Shown here one piece after another: positions 1-8,902 of a stretch of DNA of 64,000 nucleotides (position 1 is its first letter; every line of letters starts with the position of its first letter). Position numbers and translations under genes: made by a program. This DNA is from an uncultured Acetatifactor sp. (GTDB taxonomy: Bacteria; Bacillota; Clostridia; Lachnospirales; Lachnospiraceae): assembly GCA_947625675.1 (NCBI GenBank), contig CANQPH010000001.1, positions 1-64,000 on the forward strand. The letters are read 5' to 3'. A model generated the notes under the pieces. That model did no database searches. It saw only the letters and a list, made by a program, of their open reading frames with translations, and was not told where the DNA came from.

Positions 1-894
1 GATGGCGCCAAGTATCCGGATCTGCGGGACGCTCTGGAGAAGCTGAAGCTGAATGACGCTTCCCTGAATTACGAGCCGGAGACTTCCATCGCCCTGGGAT
101 TCGGATTCCGCTGCGGTTTCCTGGGACTTCTGCACCTGGAGATCATCCAGGAGAGATTGGAACGGGAGTACAATTTGGATCTGGTGACCACCGCCCCCGG
201 CGTGGTGTACAGGATCCACAAGACCAACGGAGAGGTGCTGGAGCTGACCAATCCGGCCAACATGCCGGATCCTTCCGAAATCGAATACATGGAGGAACCC
301 ATCGTCAGTGCGGAGATCATGGTGACCAGCGAATACATCGGCTCCATCATGGAGCTTTGCCAGGAGAGGCGGGGCCGCTACCTGGGCATGGAATATATCG
401 AGGGCACCAGGGCCCTGCTGAAATACGAACTGCCCTTGAACGAGATCATTTATGATTTCTTTGACGCTCTGAAATCTCGGTCCCGGGGTTACGCTTCCTT
501 TGATTATGATTTGAAGGGGTATGAGCAGTCCCGGCTGGTGAAGCTGGACATCCTGATCAACAAGGAGTCGGTGGACGCCCTTTCCTTCATTCTTCATGCG
601 GATTCCGCCTATGAGCGGGGCCGGAAGATGTGTGAAAAGCTGAAGGACGAGATCCCCAGGCACCTGTTTGAAATCCCCATCCAGGCGGCGGTGGGGGGCA
701 AGGTCATCGCCAGGGAGACGGTGAAGGCCATGCGCAAGGACGTGCTGGCCAAGTGCTACGGCGGCGACATCACCCGTAAGAAGAAGCTTTTGGAGAAGCA
801 GAAGGAAGGCAAGAAGCGGATGCGCCAGATCGGCAACGTGGAGGTGCCCCAGAAGGCCTTCATGAGCGTGCTGAAGCTGGACGACAGAAAATAA
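1..894 (+). CDS. lepA: Elongation factor 4 (LepA), 3' part
   Basis: This is the C-terminal 297 residues of the ribosome back-translocating GTPase LepA/EF4; the gene runs in frame from the first base, so the GTPase domain lies to the left of the window. The visible part starts with a stretch rich in LxxAL-type helices, then the conserved [19 protein letters not shown] segment of the EF-G-like domain V. It ends with the family's own C-terminal domain, including the very conserved [20 protein letters not shown] and the [11 protein letters not shown] tail. LepA acts on stalled ribosomes in the cytoplasm. The family is about 600 residues, so roughly half is present. hemW follows about 90 bases downstream, the common lepA-hemW arrangement in Firmicutes. 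Confidence 0.97.
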   Translation, partial: DGAKYPDLRDALEKLKLNDASLNYEPETSIALGFGFRCGFLGLLHLEIIQERLEREYNLDLVTTAPGVVYRIHKTNGEVLELTNPANMPDPSEIEYMEEPIVSAEIMVTSEYIGSIMELCQERRGRYLGMEYIEGTRALLKYELPLNEIIYDFFDALKSRSRGYASFDYDLKGYEQSRLVKLDILINKESVDALSFILHADSAYERGRKMCEKLKDEIPRHLFEIPIQAAVGGKVIARETVKAMRKDVLAKCYGGDITRKKKLLEKQKEGKKRMRQIGNVEVPQKAFMSVLKLDDRK

Positions 895-950
895 GTATGA
901 AAGTTCAAACCTTGGGATTTGTGCTGCTGCACAAAGTCCCCTAAATCCGA

Positions 951-987
951 ATGCCGCCTGAACGGCGGCCGAATGAGAGGAAAAATG
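951..987 (+). repeat. Hairpin-RBS cassette, copy 1 (hemW)
   Basis: A 37-nt element ends exactly at the hemW start codon. It has a GCCGCC / GGCGGC inverted repeat around a short TGAA-type loop, then GAATGAGAGGAAAA and the ATG. The same layout recurs upstream of spoIIIAB, spoIIIAD, spoIIIAE, the Asp23 gene and ispA. The AGAGGAAA part serves as Shine-Dalgarno sequence. Confidence 0.8.
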
Positions 988-2109
988 CAGCTGGAGCTTT
1001 ATATTCATATTCCCTTCTGCGTCCGGAAATGCGGGTACTGTGATTTCCTGTCCGCTCCGGCCCCTTCCCAGGTGCAGGAGCGGTACATAAGGGCTCTTTT
1101 GCAGGAAATCAAAGGGAGGGGGCCGAAGACGGAGGACTGCGAAGTGGTCTCCGTGTTTTTCGGGGGAGGGACGCCTTCCGCAGTGCGAGCGGAGTGGATC
1201 GCAGAATTGATGGAGGAGATCCGCCGAAGCTATACCTTGTCGCCGGAGGCGGAGGTCACCGTGGAATGCAATCCCGGCACCCTGGACCGGCACAAGCTCT
1301 CCTGTTATCGGCAGGCCGGCGTCAACCGGCTGAGCATCGGGCTGCAGTCGGCGGATGACGGGGAGCTGGCCAGGCTGGGGCGGATCCATACCTACGGACA
1401 ATTCCTGGAAAGCTTCCGGCTGGCCAGGGAGGCGGGTTTTACCAATCTCAACGTGGATCTCATGAGCGCCCTTCCAGGTCAGAGTCTGACTTCCTATGAG
1501 GAGACCCTGCGAAAGGTGCTGGCCCTTGGGCCGGAGCACATTTCCGCCTACAGTCTGATCGTGGAGGAGGGCACCCCCTTCGCTTCCCTGGCGGAACAGG
1601 GGCGGCTGGATCTGCCGTCGGAGGAAGAGGAACGCCGCATGTATGAGCGGACCAGGGAGCTTCTGGGAGAAAAGGGATATCGCCGCTACGAGATTTCCAA
1701 CTATGCGCTTCCCGGCCGGGAATGCGTCCACAACAGGGGTTACTGGATCCGCAGGGCTTATCTGGGCTTCGGGATCGGAGCCGCTTCCCTTTGGAAGGAA
1801 GTTCGGTTTCGCAATACTTCCGATTTGGAAACATATATCGCCCGTCCCCTGGAATGTCGGGAGGAAATCCAGGTCCTTTCAACGGAGGAACAGATGGAGG
1901 AGTTTCTTTTTCTGGGGCTTCGGCTGACGGAAGGGATCGCCGATGGGGATTTTCGCCGAAAATTTCATAAAAGTCTGTCCGAGGTCTATGGCGGGGTGAT
2001 CCGCCGGAACATCCGGGACGGACTCCTGTCCTGGGAAGGGGAACGCCTGCGTCTGACGGACAGGGGCGTTGACGTGAGCAATTACGTGATGGCCCAGTTT
2101 TTGTTTTGA
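985..2109 (+). CDS. hemW: Heme chaperone HemW (radical SAM, formerly HemN-like)
   Basis: A 374-residue radical SAM protein. The iron-sulfur motif CxxxCxxC is at Cys12, Cys16 and Cys19 (IPFCVRKCGYCDF), followed by the FFGGGTPS glycine motif near residue 75 and SIGLQS near residue 125. The sequence around CGYCDF and the C-terminal HemN_C region fit HemW, which inserts heme into target proteins, rather than true coproporphyrinogen dehydrogenase. The start chosen is the ATG at 985, five bases after GAGAGG. An in-frame ATG at 919 would add 22 residues that merely translate the upstream hairpin cassette, and another at 973 lies inside it. The gene lies directly after lepA, as in many Firmicutes. 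Confidence 0.93.
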   Translation: MQLELYIHIPFCVRKCGYCDFLSAPAPSQVQERYIRALLQEIKGRGPKTEDCEVVSVFFGGGTPSAVRAEWIAELMEEIRRSYTLSPEAEVTVECNPGTLDRHKLSCYRQAGVNRLSIGLQSADDGELARLGRIHTYGQFLESFRLAREAGFTNLNVDLMSALPGQSLTSYEETLRKVLALGPEHISAYSLIVEEGTPFASLAEQGRLDLPSEEEERRMYERTRELLGEKGYRRYEISNYALPGRECVHNRGYWIRRAYLGFGIGAASLWKEVRFRNTSDLETYIARPLECREEIQVLSTEEQMEEFLFLGLRLTEGIADGDFRRKFHKSLSEVYGGVIRRNIRDGLLSWEGERLRLTDRGVDVSNYVMAQFLF

Positions 2110-2146
2110 ACCGCTTCGGGGATTCCCATATTTTCTGGAAAGGCAC

Positions 2147-2176
2147 TTGACAAGATCTTTCTTCATAGACTATGGT
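2147..2176 (+). promoter_or_regulatory. Candidate promoter of sigK
   Basis: TTGACA at 2147-2152 and TATGGT at 2171-2176 are 18 bases apart and lie 26 bases before the proposed TTG start. The -10 hexamer covers an in-frame ATG at 2172, which argues that this ATG is not the real start. This resembles a vegetative (sigma-A) promoter, whereas sigK is classically sigma-E dependent; the use of this site is inferred. Confidence 0.45.
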
Positions 2177-2201
2177 AAGAGTAATTCTACGGAGGTTATT
2201 T

Positions 2202-2834
2202 TTGAAGACATTTCAAAAACCCTTAACCTCTCGAGAAGAGACAGAATACATTCGTCTGTTGAAGGAAGGCACTCCGCAGGAGGCTGCACAGGCCAAAAGA
2301 ATCTTGATCGAGCGCAACTTGCGCCTGGTAGCCCATATCGCTCATAAATATACCAATTCCGGCGAAGAGCTGGAGGATTTGATTTCCATCGGCTGCATCG
2401 GCCTGATCAAGGCCGTGGATACTTTTGATTCCGGAAAGGGCAGGCTGGCCACTTATGCCTGCCGCTGCATTGACAACGAGCTTTTGATGCTGCTTCGTTC
2501 CAAAAAGAAGACATCGAAGGAGGTTTCTCTCTTTCAGTCCATCGGTCAGGACAAGGAGGGCAATGAAATCCGGCTTATGGACGTGATCGAGCAGCAGCAG
2601 ACAGACGTGGTGGAACGCATGGAGCTGGAGAATAACGTCCAACGGCTGTTTCGGCTGATGGATGATTGTCTTACGCCCAGGGAAAAGCAGATCATCGTTC
2701 TCCGTTACGGCCTGTACGGCCGGAAGGAGATCACCCAGAACGAAATCGGGGCCATGCTGGGGATATCCCGCAGCTATGTCTCCAGGATCGAGAAAAAGGC
2801 ATTGAACAAACTAAAGGAGAAATTTGCATGCTAA
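2202..2834 (+). CDS. sigK: RNA polymerase sporulation sigma factor SigK
   Basis: A 210-residue sigma-70 family factor that directs late mother-cell transcription (coat and cortex genes). Region 2 includes RNLRLVAHIAHKY, the DLISIGCIGLIKAVDTFD core-binding motif and a Y-A-C-R-C-I-D-N-E region; region 4 ends in a helix-turn-helix (ITQNEIGAMLGISRSYVSRIEKKAL). The N terminus KTFQKPLTSREE is typical of SigK. The start chosen is TTG at 2202, six bases after GGAGG at 2191-2195; an in-frame ATG at 2172 lies inside the -10 box. No obvious pro-sequence of 20 residues is visible: the protein starts almost at the mature conserved region. The gene is continuous and carries no skin-like intervening element. 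It overlaps pilT by 7 bases. Confidence 0.9.
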   Translation: MKTFQKPLTSREETEYIRLLKEGTPQEAAQAKRILIERNLRLVAHIAHKYTNSGEELEDLISIGCIGLIKAVDTFDSGKGRLATYACRCIDNELLMLLRSKKKTSKEVSLFQSIGQDKEGNEIRLMDVIEQQQTDVVERMELENNVQRLFRLMDDCLTPREKQIIVLRYGLYGRKEITQNEIGAMLGISRSYVSRIEKKALNKLKEKFAC

Positions 2835-3880
2835 ACATTGAAGAGGCTTTGATCAAGGCCAAGGAGGCCGGGGCCAGCGACGTGCACCTGACCGTGGGCA
2901 TCCCGCCCAGGATGCGGGTAAATGGGACGTTGTATCCCATGGAATATGACAGGATGCTTCCCAATGACACGCTGGAGGTGGCCAGGCACGTCATGAACGA
3001 GGTTCAGTGGGCGAGGTTCGAAGAGCGGGGGGAATATGACATGTCCTTTGCCATTCCCAGCTGCGGAAGGTTTCGGGTGAACGCCTATAAGCAAAGGGGT
3101 TCCGTGGCCATGGCTTTCCGCCTGGTGGGCACCAAGGTGCCTTCTCCTGAAGAATTGGGATTGCCGGAATCGGTGGTAAATCTGTATCAGAGAAAGAGGG
3201 GCCTGGTCCTGGTGACCGGCCCTACCGGCAGCGGCAAGTCCACCACCCTGGCGGCCATCATCGACAAGGTCAACAACAATCGGGACGCTCACGTGATCAC
3301 CCTAGAAGACCCCATCGAATATCTGCATTCCCACAGGAAATCCATGGTGAACCAACGGGAGATCGGCCTGGATTCCACCAATTACGCCACGGCCCTGCGG
3401 GCGGCCCTGCGGGAGGATCCGGACGTGATTTTGGTAGGGGAGATGAGGGATTACGAGACCATCAGCGTGGCCATCACGGCGGCGGAAACGGGGCATCTGG
3501 TTCTTTCCACCCTGCACACCATCGGAGCGGCCAGCACGGTGGACCGAATGATCGATGTTTTCCCGCCCCATCAGCAGCAGCAGATCCGGGTGCAACTTTC
3601 CAACGTCCTGGAGGCGGTGGTTTCCCAGCAGCTGCTTCCCAAAAAGGATGGGACAGGCCGGGTGGCCGCCTTCGAGGTGATGCACGTGAATCCGGCGGTG
3701 CGGAATCTGATTCGAGAGGGAAAGTCCCATCAGCTGGTCAGCGTCATGCAGACCAACCGGAAGCTGGGGATGATCACCATGGATGAGGCCATTGCCCAGC
3801 TGTATCGGGAAGGGTGCATCGAGAGGGATGTCGCCCTGCAGTTCGCCCAGGATCCCGACAACATGAAAAACAGAATCTGA
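2828..3880 (+). CDS. pilT: PilT-like type IV pilus retraction ATPase
   Basis: A 350-residue GspE/PilT-family secretion ATPase. After an N-terminal PAS-like domain (residues about 1-100) come Walker A GPTGSGKSTT near residue 131, the Asp box region ITLEDPIEY, Walker B DPDVILVGEMRD near 198 and the His box LVLSTLHT near 225. The AAETGHL and GEMRD forms match PilT rather than PilB. It would power pilus retraction at the cytoplasmic membrane, but no pilin or assembly genes are visible here. The start is ATG 2828 with AAAGGAG at 2813-2819; the stop codon of sigK is overlapped, so translational coupling is likely. A longer in-frame ORF begins upstream at 2666 within sigK and is rejected for lack of a ribosome-binding site. 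Confidence 0.88.
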   Translation: MLNIEEALIKAKEAGASDVHLTVGIPPRMRVNGTLYPMEYDRMLPNDTLEVARHVMNEVQWARFEERGEYDMSFAIPSCGRFRVNAYKQRGSVAMAFRLVGTKVPSPEELGLPESVVNLYQRKRGLVLVTGPTGSGKSTTLAAIIDKVNNNRDAHVITLEDPIEYLHSHRKSMVNQREIGLDSTNYATALRAALREDPDVILVGEMRDYETISVAITAAETGHLVLSTLHTIGAASTVDRMIDVFPPHQQQQIRVQLSNVLEAVVSQQLLPKKDGTGRVAAFEVMHVNPAVRNLIREGKSHQLVSVMQTNRKLGMITMDEAIAQLYREGCIERDVALQFAQDPDNMKNRI

Positions 3881-4094
3881 GTATCTATGGCTTTTCCCGC
3901 CGCAGGCCTTCCCTTTGGGGCAGGCGGCGGGGGAGGCTTCCAGGAAAATCTCCAGTTTTCCCGTATTTTTACCAAAGATAAGCGAAGAGAAAAAATGAAC
4001 CGTAAACAGGACTTTCCATGCGGCTTTTTTGGCGTAGGAAAAAAGTGCAGGAAAGAGCAGAAATGAGCAGAAAAAAAGAAGGAGGGATGGACGT

Positions 4095-5669
4095 ATGATC
4101 AGCACGATCATTGCCGGAGGCCTGCACGGGGTGGAGGCTTGTCTGGTGGAAGTGGAGGTGGATATTTCCACTGGGCTCCCGGGATTTTGCATGGTGGGCT
4201 CTCTGGGAGGAGAGGTGAAGGAGGCCAGGGAAAGGGTGCAGGTGGCCCTCAAAAACACGGGGATAGAGCTGCCGCCCCGGAAGATCACGGTGAACCTGGC
4301 CCCGGCCAATATTCGGAAGGAAGGGACGGCCTACGATCTGCCCATCGCCGTGGGCGTCATGACGTCTTCCGGTTATCTGACGGCGGCCCATGCGGAGGGC
4401 ACCCTGTTTCTCGGGGAGCTGGGTCTGGACGGGGAGATCAAGGGCGTTCGGGGAGTGCTGCCCATCGTGCGGGAGGCGGCGAGGCAGGGGCTCCATACTT
4501 GTATCGTTCCGGCGGAAAATGCTTTGGAAGGGGCCATGATCCCCGGCGTGAAGGTGAGGGGAGCGGAACGCTTCGGGCAGGTTCTGCGTTTCCTGAAGGC
4601 GGAGGAAAAAGAGAAGGACCTGATCCTGCCTGCGACGGAGGTGGACGGAGAAGAGTATTTAAGGATCCGGGGAGAAATGGACGGCCTGGATTTTGCGGAA
4701 GTGTGCGGACAGGAGGGGGCCAAACGGGCGGCGGAGATCGCTGCGGCGGGGTTTCACAGTTTATTGATGATCGGGCCGCCGGGGACGGGCAAAAGCATGA
4801 TCGCCAAGCGGATTCCGGGAATTCTGCCCCCGTTGTCCATGGAGGAAAGTCTGGAGGTTTCTTCCATATATAGCGTGGCGGGAAAATTGACCGGACAAGT
4901 TCCTTTGATCGTCAGCCGACCTTTTCAAAATCCTCATCATAGCATTTCCCAGGCTGCCTTGACCGGCGGGACGAGCCTGGCCCGGCCCGGCGTGATTTCC
5001 CTGGCCCATCGGGGCGTGCTGTTCCTGGACGAGCTCCCGGAATTCGACCGGACGGTTCTGGACAGCCTGCGGCAGCCCCTGGAGGATCGCAAAATCCACC
5101 TGGCCAGGGTACACAGCAACGTGACTTATCCGGCGGATTTCATGCTGGTGTGCGCCATGAATCCCTGTCCCTGCGGCTATTTTCCGGATCGGAACCGGTG
5201 CTCCTGTTCGGAAAGCCAGGTTCGCAGATATCTGGGCAGGGTGTCCGGCCCCATTTTGGACCGGATCGATCTCTGTGTGGAAATTTTACCCTTGAATATC
5301 TCTAAATATGCGGGCGGCGGGGGAGAATCCAGCGCAGATATCCGCAGCCGGGTCCTGGCCGCCAGGATGCGGCAGGAGGAGCGGTTCAAGCAGTCTCATT
5401 ATCGTTTCAATGCGGAAATCCGGGAGAAGGACATGGAGCGTTATTGTCCGTTGGGAGAGAAGCAGCGCAGGCTGATGGAGCGGGCCTATGACGCCATGGG
5501 GTTAAGCGCCAGAGGATATCACAGGACGCTGCGGGTGGCCAGGACCATTGCGGATCTGGCGGGCGAGGAGCAGATTCTGGAGGAACACCTGATGGAGGCC
5601 TTGAGCTTTCGGATGGCGGACAAGGCGTATTGGGGAAGGAGGGAAGACCTTGAAGCCACAGGTCTATGA
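4095..5669 (+). CDS. comM: YifB/ComM family Mg-chelatase-like AAA ATPase
   Basis: A 524-residue protein. The N-terminal ChlI-like domain (about residues 1-165, starting ISTIIAGGLHGVEACLVEVEVDISTGLP) is followed by an AAA core with Walker A GPPGTGKS at about 227-234, FRNPHHS-like FQNPHHSISQAALTGG, Walker B GVLFLDELPEF and a C-terminal Mg_chelatase_C domain. In Haemophilus ComM is a branch-migration helicase in transformation; in clostridia the role is inferred. The start ATG 4095 has GGAGGG at 4081-4086. It overlaps dprA by 20 bases, the usual pairing of two transformation or recombination genes. The preceding 214 bases hold GC-rich inverted repeats but no clear terminator. Confidence 0.9.
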   Translation: MISTIIAGGLHGVEACLVEVEVDISTGLPGFCMVGSLGGEVKEARERVQVALKNTGIELPPRKITVNLAPANIRKEGTAYDLPIAVGVMTSSGYLTAAHAEGTLFLGELGLDGEIKGVRGVLPIVREAARQGLHTCIVPAENALEGAMIPGVKVRGAERFGQVLRFLKAEEKEKDLILPATEVDGEEYLRIRGEMDGLDFAEVCGQEGAKRAAEIAAAGFHSLLMIGPPGTGKSMIAKRIPGILPPLSMEESLEVSSIYSVAGKLTGQVPLIVSRPFQNPHHSISQAALTGGTSLARPGVISLAHRGVLFLDELPEFDRTVLDSLRQPLEDRKIHLARVHSNVTYPADFMLVCAMNPCPCGYFPDRNRCSCSESQVRRYLGRVSGPILDRIDLCVEILPLNISKYAGGGGESSADIRSRVLAARMRQEERFKQSHYRFNAEIREKDMERYCPLGEKQRRLMERAYDAMGLSARGYHRTLRVARTIADLAGEEQILEEHLMEALSFRMADKAYWGRREDLEATGL

Positions 5670-6918
5670 GTATTGGCTGTACAGCATCCCCGGGGTGGGC
5701 TGGAAAACGGCGTCGAAGCTGCTGGAGGCCTTTGGTTCGGCGGAGGAAATCTATCGGGCGAAGGAGCAAAGGGTGGAGAGCCTTCTGAACGCTGCCCAGG
5801 CGGAAGGGTACCGGAAGCTGAAAAAAACCTGGAACCCTGGGGAGGAATATCATAAGCTCCAGGAAAAAGGGATTTTTTTCACTTCCTTCTGGGCGGAGGA
5901 TTATCCCGGAAACCTGAAACACATCCCGGATCCGCCCCTCGGCATTTTTTGGAAGGGAAGGCTGCCCCGGGAGGACGTTCCGGCGGTGGCCGTGATCGGT
6001 GCCAGGGAATGCTCGGAATATGGCAGATATGTGGCCCAGTCCCTGGGAAAAGCCCTGGCGGAGGCCGGGGTCCAGGTGGTCAGCGGGATGGCCCGGGGGA
6101 TTGACGGGATCAGCCAGGAGGCGGCCCTTTCGGAGGGCGGCGCATCCTTCGGTATCTTGGGAAGCGGCGTGGATATCTGTTATCCGGCCCAGAACCGGCC
6201 CCTGTATGAGCGGTTGCTGCAAAAGGGCGGGGTGCTCTCCCCTTATCCGCCCGGGACAAAGCCCGCCCCTTCTCTTTTCCCTCCCAGGAACCGCATTGTC
6301 AGCGGCCTGGCGGATGTGCTGGTGGTGGTGGAGGCCCGTTTAAAGAGCGGCACCTTGATCACCGTGGACATGGCCCTGGAACAGGGAAGGGAGGTCTACG
6401 TGGTGCCGGGCCGCCTGACGGATCGATTGAGCGATGGCTGCAACCGGCTATTGAAGCAAGGGGCGGGGATCTTGCTGTCGCCCCAGGATTTCTTGCAGGA
6501 GATCTGGCAGCTGTTCCCCGGGAAATGCGGGAGTGAACGGCGCACCGAAGATCCTGAAGGCGGCGGGAATGCGGGAAGAAGAGATACTACAGGAAGAGGA
6601 AAGAATTCCGAAAGAGCCAGGGACGTAGAAGAAGGCGAGAACGCAGGCAGAGACAAAATTGCCGAAGGAGGAGATGCCGCAGAGCCTGCAGAAATCGAGA
6701 GTTTCCGAAATGGAAAACGCTTCACTCCTCTGGAAGCCCGGGTGCTGGAGGCCCTGGACTTCTACCCCCGTTCCGTGGAACAGATCCGCACCCTGGTTCC
6801 GGGAGTCCCGGAATACCGCCAGACCCAGCAGATCCTGATGAAGTTGTGCCTGGAAGGGGAGGCGGTGCAGGCCGGTGCTGGGTATTTCTGTAAAAAGGCC
6901 CCATCCCGCCATCTGTGA
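5650..6918 (+). CDS. dprA: DNA processing protein DprA (Smf)
   Basis: A 422-residue single-strand DNA binding protein that loads RecA during natural transformation. An N-terminal helix-hairpin region (GVGWKTASKLLEAFGSAEEIY) leads to the Rossmann-like core: AVIGAREC, SGMARGIDGISQEAAL, FGILGSGVDICYP, FPPRNRIVSGLADVLVVVEA and SGTLITVDMALEQGREVYVVPG. A C-terminal winged-helix domain (about residues 358-415) closes the protein. Between them, residues about 296-355, lies a charged low-complexity linker rich in Gly, Arg, Glu and Asp, longer than in most DprA proteins. In the ARGID motif the usual A-H is S-Q. The start is TTG 5650 after AAGGAGGG; the gene overlaps comM and would be translationally coupled. 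Confidence 0.93.
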   Translation: MKPQVYEYWLYSIPGVGWKTASKLLEAFGSAEEIYRAKEQRVESLLNAAQAEGYRKLKKTWNPGEEYHKLQEKGIFFTSFWAEDYPGNLKHIPDPPLGIFWKGRLPREDVPAVAVIGARECSEYGRYVAQSLGKALAEAGVQVVSGMARGIDGISQEAALSEGGASFGILGSGVDICYPAQNRPLYERLLQKGGVLSPYPPGTKPAPSLFPPRNRIVSGLADVLVVVEARLKSGTLITVDMALEQGREVYVVPGRLTDRLSDGCNRLLKQGAGILLSPQDFLQEIWQLFPGKCGSERRTEDPEGGGNAGRRDTTGRGKNSERARDVEEGENAGRDKIAEGGDAAEPAEIESFRNGKRFTPLEARVLEALDFYPRSVEQIRTLVPGVPEYRQTQQILMKLCLEGEAVQAGAGYFCKKAPSRHL

Positions 6919-6954
6919 AGGTTGCTCAGGCTCCCAGGTTGCACCAGGATGCTT

Positions 6955-6970
6955 GTTACCATTCACGGTC
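6955..6970 (+). repeat. Left arm of palindromic intergenic element, cut off by the IS
   Basis: GTTACCATTCACGGTC lies immediately left of the insertion sequence. Its near-perfect reverse complement ggccGTGAATGGTAAC lies at 8857-8872, so the IS has split one palindrome. The last ten bases (6961-6970) are also the left copy of the target duplication. Confidence 0.75.
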
Positions 6971-7082
6971 CAATGTCATTAAGTTAACAGTGAGCAACTT
7001 GAAATGGTTAGATCCTTTTTATAGGGTGTAACCATTTTCGCTTTTTTAAAAAAAAGGGGTTGACAAATCCCCTATAATGTGC

Positions 7083-7167
7083 GGCCGCTCTCGCTACTGA
7101 TTGGATTTGAGAGGTGGCGAGAGCGGCCCTTGGATTAGGACGTATCAACATTCTTAATCCAAGGAGG
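7083..7167 (+). promoter_or_regulatory. Tandem hairpins, second hides the transposase RBS
   Basis: Stem 1 pairs 7083-7094 with 7117-7128 (12 perfect base pairs). Stem 2 pairs CCTTGGATTA at 7128-7137 with TAATCCAAGG at 7155-7164; its right arm covers most of the AAGGAGG ribosome-binding site at 7161-7167, ten bases before the ATG. Transcripts reading in from dprA would fold this stem. Insertion sequences of the IS4 group such as IS10 are known to use such RBS-masking structures against external transcription. Confidence 0.7.
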
Positions 7168-7177
7168 TAACTGCCAT

Positions 7178-8517
7178 ATGCCGCACAACAAAATCAAAAA
7201 CACCTTTCTATCTGCCGTGGGTTCCGTTATCGCAAATCCGGAGCAGTTTGCTGTCAACCCGGAAAAGGATTTCACCAGACGGCGGAAAATCACGCCGGAC
7301 GCCCTTATTTCCTTTCTTGTCTCTAAAGGCTCTTCTTCTGCCAGGGTGGAGATGCTCGACTTTTGGGACCTGGACCAGAAAATGCCATCCCTCCCCGCAC
7401 TGAACCAGCAGCGTGCGAAACTCAAGCCCGAAGCCCTGGAAGTCGTCCTTGCGGGGTTCAACGATTCCGTCAGCAGGCAGGCGGGATTCCCCTTCACAGA
7501 CAACGGATACCGCTACCTTGCCGCCGATGGCTCCACAACCACTTTCTTCAGCAGACCGGAACTGGCTCCCCCGGAGTACTTCTGCTCCCCCGGGCACTCC
7601 GCCAGCGGGGTCTACAGCATACATATCAATGCCCTCTTTGACCTTGACGCTCACATCTATACAGACGCCGTCCTCCAGCCCGTGCATGAAACAAACGAAT
7701 TTGGCGCATTCTGCAGCATCGTGGACCGGCACGGAACGCTCCCCGGCAGGAAGAACGTCTACATCGGAGACAGGGGGTACTGTTCCTACAACAACATGGC
7801 GCACGTGGTGGAACGGGGACAGTGCTTTTCTTCCGCACAAAGGACATCCATTCCAAAGGCCTGGTCGGTAATTTTAAATTCCCGGAAACGGAATCCTTTG
7901 ATGTTGACGTGTCCGTCACCCTGACGCGAAGCCATTCCGGGAAAATCCACGTCCCTCCGGGAACCTACAGGCGTTTCATTGACCAGGCGTCCGCCTTTGA
8001 CTTTATCGAGTATGGCTCCCTTGACACCTATGCGCTTGCCTTTCGTGTCGCCAGGTTCCCCGTCGGCGGTGATTCCTACGAATGCATCGTGACGAATCTT
8101 CCAAGGGACGACTTCCCTCCCGAAAGGCTCAAGATCCTCTATGGGCGGAGATGGGACGTTGAATCCTCCTTTCGCAAGCTGAAATACACGATCGGCCTGA
8201 GTAATTACCATTCCTGCAAACCCGAGTACGTCAAACAGGAAATATGGGCAAACCTTATCGCATACAACATAACGGAAATGCTGGTCAACAGCGCCGTCAT
8301 CGAAAAGAAGGAGACAAAATTTGAGTACAAAGTGAATTTCACCAGGGCCGCACACATTTGCAGGGTCTTTCTCCGTCTGACCACGGAGAAAGACCGGTAC
8401 AACGTGATGCTCTTACTGCAGAAAGAACTAATCCCCATACGGAATGAACGCCAATACCCAAGACTGCAGACGGCCCATTTCCGCAGGCCACGCTACTTTA
8501 TCTATAGGGCAGCTTAA
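7178..8517 (+). pseudogene. IS4-family DDE transposase, frameshifted
   Basis: The reading frame starts at ATG 7178 with AAGGAGG at 7161-7167 and runs to about 7820. The protein then continues in the -1 frame to 8517; together they give about 445 residues. The first part carries the catalytic Asp regions YLAADGS and YIGDRGYCSYNN; the second has LYGRRWDVESSFRKLK, which fits the IS4 Y-(2)-R-(3)-E-(6)-K signature exactly. The break lies around 7818-7832 in a T-rich run (GTGCTTTTCTTCC), where loss of one base relative to a reading such as CFLFRTKD explains the shift. The local heptamer is not a good -1 slippery site, so a mutation or sequencing error is more likely than programmed frameshifting. 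The element is otherwise intact. Confidence 0.85.
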
Positions 8518-8688
8518 GCATCTTTGTCATTATAACATTTTTTTAGGCAGATGGCAAATCTGTCTATTCTGTGCGCCTTAAATGTGTCTGCGATCTCCAG
8601 TATTGGGCTATGGGAAGGCCTGGCATCTCGTTTTTGCCTTATCTCCTGCGGTAAGCCTTATGCTGCTAACGCTAACTTAATGACATTG

Positions 8689-8872
8689 ATTCACGGTCAC
8701 TTCCCCGCATGCGCAAAACCAGCCGGCTTGCGCCGTCTGTCGTGGCTTACGCCACTTTACGTTTTGCTTATTTGGGTGAAGTGACCAATTACAGCCACAT
8801 AAAAAGCCGGCAAGGCATTTGCAAGCAAGCTTGCCCTGCCTTGCCAGTTTTTATGTGGCCGTGAATGGTAAC
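8689..8872 (+). repeat. Palindromic intergenic element, copy 1 (right portion)
   Basis: About 184 bases from ATTCACGGTCACTT to GTGAATGGTAAC. It has an outer palindrome shared with 6955-6970, an inner GGTCACTT / GAAGTGACC pair, and a long hairpin of about 70 bases near 8790-8860 with arms CCACATAAAAA and TTTTTATGTGG and a loop containing TTTGCAAGCAAGCTTGC. The same loop and arms recur at 29100-29163. No coding content is apparent. Confidence 0.75.
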
Positions 8873-8902
8873 GGTTGTTTACAAAAAAGCCCCGCCCCGA
8901 TA

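Larger units (their letters stand above)
6971..8688 (+). mobile_element. IS4-family insertion sequence (1718 bp)
   Basis: The element is bounded by perfect 16-bp inverted repeats, CAATGTCATTAAGTTA at 6971-6986 and its complement at 8673-8688. A perfect 10-bp target duplication, ATTCACGGTC, flanks it at 6961-6970 and 8689-8698. It holds one transposase gene, now frameshifted. The YREK signature and the 10-bp duplication fit the IS4 family. Between the left end and the transposase are two hairpins that may block read-in expression; the 155 bases after the transposase show no gene. Perfect repeats and duplication suggest a fairly recent insertion. It lies between dprA and ispG. Confidence 0.92.

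Noticed and set aside
7060-7078. TTGACA and TATAAT close together in the IS left end
   Set aside because: Only seven bases separate them, so they cannot form one promoter.
7815-7835. Programmed -1 frameshift in the transposase
   Set aside because: The bases TGC TTT TCT TCC do not form an X XXY YYZ heptamer in the zero frame.
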